A program made the translations under genes and the position numbers. Shown piece by piece: positions 58,218-64,000 of a stretch of DNA of 64,000 nt. The notes beneath the pieces are model-generated. The model saw only the letters and a program-made list of their open reading frames with translations. It was not told the DNA's origin and did not search any database. Source of the stretch: a virus. Numbering within the stretch: position 1 is the stretch's first letter; every line of letters begins with the position of its first letter. Location: positions 1 to 64,000 of the IMG/VR virus record IMGVR_UViG_3300024323_000001; one strand, 5' to 3'.

Positions 58218-58903
58218 CGCTCTCCTACTGGTTGGAGGTCGCTCTTGGTACGCCGCGGCCGCAGAATGGGCGGGTCAATGTCCATTCCCATCGCCTTCCT
58301 GAATAGGCTGGACGAGAGGAGCTTCTCATTCTTCACCGCTGCGGCCTTGAGGAAGGATTGGTAGAGCGGGATTGCGGCGTCGAACTCCGCTCCCCCCTCC
58401 TTAAACGCTCCGAGATACTGGCAATAATTGACGAGAGTGTTCAGTTCCTCTGCGCCGATGTCGATTGTGTCGTCTAGGGCGACGAGCTGCGGCGCCGCGG
58501 AGAGACCGTCGATGACGAGAGAGTTGTAGCCTACGGCATCGGCCGGCCGGAGCGCGATGAGGCTGATGCCCACGGGAGCCCACTCTTGCGGAGTAGAGGG
58601 CCGCCCTTCCCACTTTGGATAGCCCTTATCCCAATTGGTGATGGAGCCCGGAGCGAGCGGAGTGGAGTTGAACTCAACGCGCATTCCAGCGGTGAGAAAG
58701 CCCGCGAGACTATAGTAAGGGAGCGTGGGCAGAGTTTGCATGACGATGCGCTGCTTCCAATATCCAGTGAGGCACGACCAGCACCGCAGGGCCTCGTTGA
58801 TATAGCCCTGTATCTCGGTGGGAGTCCAGAACGGCGAGTTCTCGAAGCGCGCGAAGACCATCGCCTGAACTTGAGCGAGCGTGTATTGGGTGCGCACGGA
58901 CAT
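58214..58903 (-). CDS. Adaptor/connector-like protein (229 aa)
   Basis: The N-terminal helices (YTLAQVQAMVFARFENSPFWTP, then EIQGYINEALRCWSCLTGYW) and the body with LQPVGER end match podovirus adaptor-like proteins. A second adaptor-like gene lies at 48768; they may build two rings, or one may be a tail piece. Confidence 0.6.
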   Translation of the reverse strand: MSVRTQYTLAQVQAMVFARFENSPFWTPTEIQGYINEALRCWSCLTGYWKQRIVMQTLPTLPYYSLAGFLTAGMRVEFNSTPLAPGSITNWDKGYPKWEGRPSTPQEWAPVGISLIALRPADAVGYNSLVIDGLSAAPQLVALDDTIDIGAEELNTLVNYCQYLGAFKEGGAEFDAAIPLYQSFLKAAAVKNEKLLSSSLFRKAMGMDIDPPILRPRRTKSDLQPVGER

Positions 58904-59452
58904 TTACTGAACCACCGTCACGTTCCACGCCACGGCATTCGGCGTGATGGGATTGGGCGTGACGTTCGCGAGGCGGACGCTCACCGTGTTCGGGGCGCTG
59001 ACCCATGCGCTCCAAATTAGACCGAATCCTGGGTCGCCTACAGGTGAGACCGAGGCGACGCCTGAGGTGAGAGCGCCCGAGAGCGCAATAGTCTGCTCTT
59101 GGGTGAAGCCTGACGGGATGGTCGTAAACAGGGAGTTGAGCGATAGCGACGCGCCGATCAGAAGCGCACTGACCGCTGAGTTCAGGTCGAGGTCTAGGTA
59201 ATCCGAAAGTGTGTAAGCGGGCGAAATGGTCGGGGAACCGCCGCTCATCTGGACATCATAGCGCCCGTTCGCCGCGTAGAACAGCCACAGGCCGTTCGCG
59301 TCCGAGGTGAAGGGATTCGATTGAGGCGTCGCGAGGTTATCCGAGAAGATTGGAGCGAGCGTGAGCGTCCCTGTCAGGTACACGGTTATCGTCGCCGAGG
59401 CGACGCGCGCACCAGTGGACTGGATTTGGGAGTAGCCGAATCGCTTCTCCAT
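58904..59452 (-). CDS. Tail fibre-associated protein (182 aa)
   Basis: Begins MEKRFGYSQIQSTGARVASA; the part ATITVYLTGTL...FTSDANGLWLFYAANGRYDV is a common phage tail domain (carboxypeptidase-regulatory-like beta fold). Probably connects the fibre to the tail. Confidence 0.68.
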   Translation of the reverse strand: MEKRFGYSQIQSTGARVASATITVYLTGTLTLAPIFSDNLATPQSNPFTSDANGLWLFYAANGRYDVQMSGGSPTISPAYTLSDYLDLDLNSAVSALLIGASLSLNSLFTTIPSGFTQEQTIALSGALTSGVASVSPVGDPGFGLIWSAWVSAPNTVSVRLANVTPNPITPNAVAWNVTVVQ

Positions 59453-59458
59453 CGAAGG

Positions 59459-59710
59459 CTAGACCTCCGACTTGCCGCCGCGGCCGACGAACGTCGCATC
59501 ATCCGAGGGCTTGTCACTCTTGGTCGAAGGATTGATGTCGTCGTAGGTAAGGGCGAACTCAATCCCGCCGTTCGCGCTGAGGCCTTCGGGGCCTTTGAGG
59601 CCGTAGATGGTCTCGTCGGACGAGAGCGACGGCTTACGCTCGCTCGGGTTCCCGCAGATTTCCTCGACGGGAGTTTTGACCAAGTTGGAATTAGGTTTGT
59701 GTTCGGACAT
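59459..59710 (-). CDS. Small polar protein (83 aa)
   Basis: Hydrophilic, Ser/Lys/Asp-rich, probably disordered; starts MSEHKPNSNLVKTP. Unknown. Confidence 0.6.
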   Translation of the reverse strand: MSEHKPNSNLVKTPVEEICGNPSERKPSLSSDETIYGLKGPEGLSANGGIEFALTYDDINPSTKSDKPSDDATFVGRGGKSEV

Positions 59711-59726
59711 CTGAGTTCTCCTTTAG

Positions 59727-60977
59727 CTATGCTGAGACCGCATGAGACTGCGCCCAATCAGCGCCCATTGCGAAGGGCATAGGAGCCATACCTAGCCCTT
59801 GAAAGGTACTTAGCTGATATCGGCAATCTACCATATACACTTCGTCGTCCTCGCGCTCCATCTCGGCGACCTTCATCTGGAATTCTTTCTCGAATGACAT
59901 GGCGGTGTCCAGTCCGTACATCGGATTGGGAGTGGTCTGGGAGCCACGCCAGCGGCAGACGTCGGCGAGAGCGCCTTTGACGAGAACGTCGGCGTCAATG
60001 AACGGCGGGACTAGGCCGTTCGGGTCGTCGAGGTCGGGAAACCGCTTGTCGTAGATGAAGGGGTAGACGCGCTGGGACATGCAGTAGGGCCACAGCTCAT
60101 ACATCGGGATCTGAGCGGTGAAGCCCGGCGTGCAGGGCGAGACGAAGACGTCGTTGAGGACGTAGTTGCCAATGTTGGAGGGGAACTGGACCGTGACGCC
60201 ATTGGACATCAGGAAGGGCGATTGAGCAGTGGCGAAGGGACCGTTTGGGGCGGAGCCATTGAGCGCCCAGGTGAATTGAGCGGTGCCTACGGGGCCTCCA
60301 GTGGTGATATTGATGGAGTAAACGGCGTTGGTGCGACCAGAGAAGGTGCCGAAGAGGACGGGGGCGGCGTCACCCACGGTGCCAACAACTTGGACCGCAG
60401 CGCCCACACTTCCGGCCGTAGGCGATGTTGAGTATCGGTAGTCAGCGACCCCATACGCAGTTCCACTCCACGCGCGTTGAGCGTCATACGTATCCAGCTC
60501 CTCTTGGCTCAAGTGGAGCCACAGTCGGTAATTGTTGAACGTGTCCTTCAGTGAGATGAAGTCTTGGAAGTCGGCGGGCGGCGTCAGGTAAGCGAGGAAG
60601 ATTTGATAGCCCGTAGGCGAGCCGGGGACGACCCCGCCGAACGGGAGGTCAATCTGGAGCTGCGTGGCCGAGTCAACCTCGATGATGGTGTAGATTGGGG
60701 CGACCGCGCCGAAGCGGAATTGCCGCCCGACGAGCGCGCTGGTCCAGCCTGTTCCAGACCCGGTGATGACAGGGGAGTTGAGCGTCGCTGTAGCGAGCCC
60801 GGTCGAATAGACCGTAGGGGTGATGAACTGGTTCTGGCCGATGCGCCATGACCAGAGGCGCTTGCGGCGGATGTCGCGGAACCTAGAGCGAATGAACTGC
60901 TGAGCGAGCGTGGTTGGAAGCACTGGCGAGTGCAACTGAAGCGCCCGCCAAAGCTCGGCGTAAGTTTCCTGTGCCAT
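59727..60977 (-). CDS. Head-tail connector/adaptor-like protein with inserted beta domain (416 aa)
   Basis: Helical ends (YAELWRALQLHSPVLPTTLAQQFI and, near the C-terminus, ALADVCRWRGSQTTPNP with FEKEFQMKVAEME) match adaptor folds, while the centre (about 165-280) is a beta insert. It lies right after the head genes. Confidence 0.6.
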   Translation of the reverse strand: MAQETYAELWRALQLHSPVLPTTLAQQFIRSRFRDIRRKRLWSWRIGQNQFITPTVYSTGLATATLNSPVITGSGTGWTSALVGRQFRFGAVAPIYTIIEVDSATQLQIDLPFGGVVPGSPTGYQIFLAYLTPPADFQDFISLKDTFNNYRLWLHLSQEELDTYDAQRAWSGTAYGVADYRYSTSPTAGSVGAAVQVVGTVGDAAPVLFGTFSGRTNAVYSINITTGGPVGTAQFTWALNGSAPNGPFATAQSPFLMSNGVTVQFPSNIGNYVLNDVFVSPCTPGFTAQIPMYELWPYCMSQRVYPFIYDKRFPDLDDPNGLVPPFIDADVLVKGALADVCRWRGSQTTPNPMYGLDTAMSFEKEFQMKVAEMEREDDEVYMVDCRYQLSTFQGLGMAPMPFAMGADWAQSHAVSA

Positions 60978-60994
60978 TCACGCTCGCTCCCTTT

Positions 60995-61240
60995 TCAGTA
61001 GCCCCAGACAATGACCGAGGCTCCCGTGTAGGAGCCGCCGGCGGTGATTGTGAGTGTTCCGCCCGAGGCAGTGATGGCGGTCGGCGGGTTGGCGCTCCCG
61101 GCGTCCATGGACCACGAGGAGATGGATTTGAGCCCCGTGTTCCAAGTGTCGCCCGAGCCCGTGCCCGCGATGATGGCTCCCACGGAACGGCGGGAGCCCA
61201 TGACGTTGTCGTAGCGCTTGGTGACTGTGACGGCGGCCAT
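60995..61240 (-). CDS. Small beta-rich structural protein (81 aa)
   Basis: Starts MAAVTVTKRYDNVMGSRRSV, ends with a Thr/Gly-rich strand region. The gene's ATG overlaps the stop of the decoration-like gene. Probably a capsid accessory. Confidence 0.65.
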   Translation of the reverse strand: MAAVTVTKRYDNVMGSRRSVGAIIAGTGSGDTWNTGLKSISSWSMDAGSANPPTAITASGGTLTITAGGSYTGASVIVWGY

Positions 61241-61779
61241 TAGAGCACCTCACCGTCGTCGAGAATCATTGAGCAGGTGACCTGAGTGGTAGTCGCGGCC
61301 GTAGTGACCCAGCCGATGACTTTCGACACAGGAGCCGTACCCAAAGTGGTTGCGTCCGCAGCGCCGACTGTGGAGCCGGAGCGCGCGATGACCGCGCCGC
61401 CTACCGCGCCCGCTGTCGTGGTTCCGGCGTATGTGAGTACGGCGGCCCCGCCGATTTGCATGGCGAAGTAATTGGAAGCAGCGACGATTCCCGGCGCGCG
61501 ACCCGCGACACCGTTGATGCCGGCTGCGTTGCGGGTGTCGCCCGTCGCCGCCGTCACAGTGTAGAGAGTACGCTGCGCCCAGAACACGAGCTGGTTCGCT
61601 GCCGTCGTCGAACTCGAAGAGTCGAGCTGAACGAGCTGGTAGCGCTTCCCGGTTGAGGCGACGAACTTCTTCCCAAGCTCGCCCGGCTTGTAGGGCGTGG
61701 TGATCGCAGTGGTGATTCCGTATGTTTCTGGGTCACCCGTGGAGAGATATACAGTCTGGTCAGTGATTGTCTGTGGCAT
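61240..61779 (-). CDS. Head decoration-like protein (179 aa)
   Basis: Beta-rich with Ala/Thr/Gly-rich stretches; directly follows the capsid gene, where decoration or stabilising proteins usually lie. The pattern GELGKKFVASTGKRYQLVQLDSS recalls such proteins. No strict family. Confidence 0.65.
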   Translation of the reverse strand: MPQTITDQTVYLSTGDPETYGITTAITTPYKPGELGKKFVASTGKRYQLVQLDSSSSTTAANQLVFWAQRTLYTVTAATGDTRNAAGINGVAGRAPGIVAASNYFAMQIGGAAVLTYAGTTTAGAVGGAVIARSGSTVGAADATTLGTAPVSKVIGWVTTAATTTQVTCSMILDDGEVL

Positions 61780-61794
61780 GGTTCATCTCCCTCC

Positions 61795-62889
61795 TTAGGA
61801 TGTGATCCCGTACATCTGCTTGTGGTAGCGCGGGCCAGGAACTGAGATTTGGCACGACGCGAGAACCTGCCCAGAGACCTTCGTGTTGCCCTGAGCGGGC
61901 TTGAAGCCTGTGAAGCCGAAGCCGAACATCGGGTCGTCCGAGACGTAGAACCGAAGGAATGGCTTGCGGGCGTTAATCCACCAGAACGTCTCGCCGGACT
62001 GGGCGAGAGTTGGGTAGGCAGTGACGGCGCCCTGAGACATCGTCTTCAAGGCTTGGACGGCGATGCGGTTCGACTGGCTCTGGGGCGAGGTCGTGGTGAT
62101 ATCCGTCCCCGGAGCGTAGCGGGACTTGATGATCGTCGCCGAGTTGAACTTTAGCCCGTTGAAGCCGATCGCCGGATCCTGCGTGTCGTTGAAGCGCTGC
62201 TGGGTCTGGAACTTCTCCTTCACGTAGGAATACCCGAGAACGGTCGTCACGCCCAGATTGGGTTCGATGTTCCCGAACGAGGCAGTGCCGTAGTTCTCTT
62301 CGAGCTGGTTGTACTCGATTGTCCCGTTGATGTTCACGGGGGCGGAGTTGAGCGCGGTGCCGACTTGGCCGCCGCGGGTGATTCCACCGTAGGTTGCGTA
62401 GGTGGCGTTGTCCCACGAGACCGTGGTGTTGTCGTTCAGCGCTTCGGCGAAGCCGTTAAAGTTGGAGGTGTAGCCCGCCGTGGTGCCGTTGATGTACTGG
62501 AGGATGGACATCTGGGCACCAAGCGTCATGTAAGCGTTGGTCATGCGGCTGTCGATGAGCTTGAACGCCGCCCGAGGCCCCTTGTTCAGGACCTTGATGT
62601 CTTCGAGCGACATCGTGACGTTCATCTCGAAGAACTTCATGTTGAGCTGATAGGCCTGTTCCACCTGCTTTTCTGAGATGTCGAACTCCTGACCCTTGGC
62701 GTACGGGCCACCGATGAGTCCATCAAAGAAGAAGCCTTCCTGAATGAGCGTGCCGCCATCGAAATCGTCGCGGACGTTCAGCTTCAGATAGGCCAGCAAG
62801 GGGTCAGCCTGGAAGACGTTATCGACGAGAGCGGGAGTGTCCTGAATGTAGCGCTCTGTCGCAACGTTAAGTTGATCCAGTTCTGCCAT
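61795..62889 (-). CDS. Major capsid protein (364 aa)
   Basis: Length, place after the scaffold gene and pattern fit an HK97-fold coat protein: an N-terminal arm (VATERYIQDTPALVDNVFQ), a domain with FDISEKQVEQAYQLNMKFFE, a spine-helix-like segment (AAFKLIDSRMTNAYMTLGAQMS) and a C-terminal beta region. It builds the icosahedral head. No protease gene is visible, so a scaffold without cleavage is likely. Confidence 0.83.
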   Translation of the reverse strand: MAELDQLNVATERYIQDTPALVDNVFQADPLLAYLKLNVRDDFDGGTLIQEGFFFDGLIGGPYAKGQEFDISEKQVEQAYQLNMKFFEMNVTMSLEDIKVLNKGPRAAFKLIDSRMTNAYMTLGAQMSILQYINGTTAGYTSNFNGFAEALNDNTTVSWDNATYATYGGITRGGQVGTALNSAPVNINGTIEYNQLEENYGTASFGNIEPNLGVTTVLGYSYVKEKFQTQQRFNDTQDPAIGFNGLKFNSATIIKSRYAPGTDITTTSPQSQSNRIAVQALKTMSQGAVTAYPTLAQSGETFWWINARKPFLRFYVSDDPMFGFGFTGFKPAQGNTKVSGQVLASCQISVPGPRYHKQMYGITS

Positions 62890-62949
62890 TTCATACCATC
62901 GTTGCGGTTGAGCGCATTCGTGGCGCTTCCGCCTCTACTTCACGTGCGA

Positions 62950-63702
62950 TTACTGATGCTTCGACGCGAGGGCTTCCTTTGTCCATGCCTCGGCGAAGTT
63001 GGCGGAGCGCTGGGCGTCGGTCATGCCCTTCGTCGCCTCGACCTGCTTCGGCTGCCCGAAAATCGGGTGGTAGGACTTGGAGCCTTCGTCGGGGACATCG
63101 CGCTTGGTCATGCCTTCGCGAACGCCTTCTTCGCGAGCCAGCTTGATTTTCTCCTCGAGCGCTTTGTCATTGATTTCCTTCACACGGGGGGCAACATACT
63201 CCTCGTAAGCCTTGACCACCGTGAGCCCCTTTTCGATTGCAATCTTTTCGACCGCATCGACGTCGAGGGCTTCATGGAAGTCAGCAGCGTGACGAGAAGC
63301 AATTCGCCCCATGTCTTTCGTTACTGCAATGAGTTGGCCGCGTTCGCGAGCGAGAAGGTCTTCGAGTTCCTTCTTCGTGTAGCCGGAAGTGGGAGTTACG
63401 GTTGGCGTAACTGTAATGCCAGCCTTCGCTCGTAGTTCCTGCAACTCGGTCTCACGTGCCGCGTCGGTTTCGGCGGCTGTCTTGTACCACTCGCGCCACT
63501 GGCCAATCTGAGTATCGACCTTGAGCTTCTCGGCCTTCAACTCGTCCATGTTGCGAGAGTAGTCCGACTGCCGCTTCACGCCCTTCTCCAACTCTTCTGC
63601 GAACTTAGCGTTCCCAAGAACCTTAGTCAGGCTCGCCTTCGACTCGTCATCGAGGCCCGCCGTCTTAGCCAGTTCATTGAGATATTCCTGCAACGTGCTC
63701 AT
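62950..63702 (-). CDS. Scaffolding protein (250 aa)
   Basis: Highly charged, helical, with little hydrophobic core and coiled-coil stretches (NMDELKAEKLKVDTQIGQWREW, and KEINDKALEEKIKLAREEG). This composition and the place directly before the capsid gene are typical of an internal scaffold that leaves the procapsid. Confidence 0.78.
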   Translation of the reverse strand: MSTLQEYLNELAKTAGLDDESKASLTKVLGNAKFAEELEKGVKRQSDYSRNMDELKAEKLKVDTQIGQWREWYKTAAETDAARETELQELRAKAGITVTPTVTPTSGYTKKELEDLLARERGQLIAVTKDMGRIASRHAADFHEALDVDAVEKIAIEKGLTVVKAYEEYVAPRVKEINDKALEEKIKLAREEGVREGMTKRDVPDEGSKSYHPIFGQPKQVEATKGMTDAQRSANFAEAWTKEALASKHQ

Positions 63703-63748
63703 TTGTCACCTTTCTGCCGCCAGAGGCTCCGCAGTGATTGAACGTGCT

Positions 63749-64000
63749 TCACTGAGGGCCACCTCCTGGCATCGGTGGTGCTTGGCTTGGGGGAGCTGGC
63801 ACGCCGCCTGGTCCCGCCGGCGGAGCGGCCGCTTGAGGCGGCGCACCCTGCGGAGGTTGCGGGGGCTGTGCCGGACCTGCGCCCGAAGCCAAAGATTGCT
63901 GGGGATTGCCCTGACTCTGCTTCAGGGATGAGATTACCCCAAGTCTCATACTTGCTATCAGTTGAGCCGCGACGGGGACGAATGAGGGGAGCATGTGCCC
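63749..64000 (-). CDS. Pro-rich structural-region protein, C-terminal part (junction gene)
   Basis: This is the same gene as 1-314: bases 63885-64000 repeat 1-116 and the frame continues without a break to the stop at 63749. The C-terminal 45 residues are almost pure Pro, Ala, Gly and Gln (GAPPQAAAPPAGPGG), so this half is unlikely to fold. An ATG at 63994 lies in the same frame but is internal when the circle is closed. Confidence 0.7.
   Translation of the reverse strand, partial: GHMLPSFVPVAAQLIASMRLGVISSLKQSQGNPQQSLASGAGPAQPPQPPQGAPPQAAAPPAGPGGVPAPPSQAPPMPGGGPQ
63885..64000. repeat. Terminal direct repeat (right copy)
   Basis: Identical to 1-116; see that entry. It marks the join of the circular map. 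Confidence 0.95.

Noticed and set aside
1-64000. CRISPR array, tRNA genes, integrase and repressor
   Set aside because: Looked for regularly spaced repeats, cloverleaf-type sequences and recombinase motifs; none found by eye. A tRNA finder and profile search would be decisive.

Overview
The window is an essentially complete genome of a double-stranded DNA tailed bacteriophage. The last 116 bases (63885-64000) repeat the first 116 (1-116), so the sequence closes into a circle of about 63.9 kb, and one gene runs across the junction. The structural set (split terminase, portal, scaffold, major capsid protein, several head-tail adaptor-like proteins, a large tail-hub-like protein, very large spikes and fibres, no tape measure or tail tube) points to a short-tailed, podovirus-like particle. 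I see no integrase, excisionase, CI-type repressor or tRNA gene, so a lytic life style is the simplest reading. The host is not proven. Gram-negative export signals on adsorption proteins (ending ARAQ or FAQ), a Tat lipoprotein and ASH/LamG-type domains would suit an Acidobacteria-like soil bacterium, but that is inference.

Layout. (1) Late operon, minus strand: it starts at about 13.26 kb, runs down through position 1, continues at 64 kb and ends at a T-tailed hairpin near 37.35 kb, about 40 kb in all. Its order is HTH regulator, small zinc-finger and membrane proteins, TerS-like protein, TerL ATPase, a glycosyltransferase-methyltransferase, TerL nuclease, small proteins, portal, an SGNH-hydrolase spike, tiny basic proteins, (junction) a Pro-rich protein, scaffold, capsid, decoration-like protein, adaptors, fibres and spikes, tail hub, GNAT protein, internal or ejection-type proteins, a set of tiny membrane proteins (lysis candidates), a DUF5675 protein and a GIY-YIG homing endonuclease. 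(2) Early/middle region, plus strand, 13.9-37.3 kb: a strong sigma70-like promoter at 13.9 kb, small unknown genes separated by related hairpins, then replication genes (PD-(D/E)XK nuclease read through a probable +1 frameshift, HNH endonuclease, P-loop ATPase, Pif1-like helicase, uracil-DNA glycosylase/DNA polymerase A fusion, C5 cytosine methyltransferase) and a long series of small overlapping accessory genes. It ends with a Tat lipoprotein, a papain-like peptidase and an Ig-like protein. (3) One minus-strand gene, an AAA+ ATPase with a winged-helix end (18.1-19.3 kb), sits alone inside the early region, with a palindrome and divergent promoter beside it.

How it works together: early transcription from 13.9, 19.4 and 20.9 kb supplies DNA replication and modification. 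The late operon then builds, packages and releases particles. Coding density is very high: most neighbours overlap by ATGA, GTGA or TAATG, and no stretch longer than 300 bases lacks a gene. The non-coding gaps (13265-13437, 13780-13944, 17967-18112, 19304-19491, 23978-24132, 29272-29380, 37338-37417) hold the promoters, palindromes and terminator listed; I see nothing specific in 17967-18112, 23978-24132 or 29272-29380.

Most unusual points: a prfB-like CTT-TGA +1 frameshift site in the nuclease gene; a terminase large subunit split into ATPase and nuclease genes with a glycosyltransferase-methyltransferase gene between them; four adsorption-type proteins that start with apparent Sec signal peptides; a repeated intergenic hairpin element in the early operon; and a Tat lipoprotein/papain-like peptidase pair.
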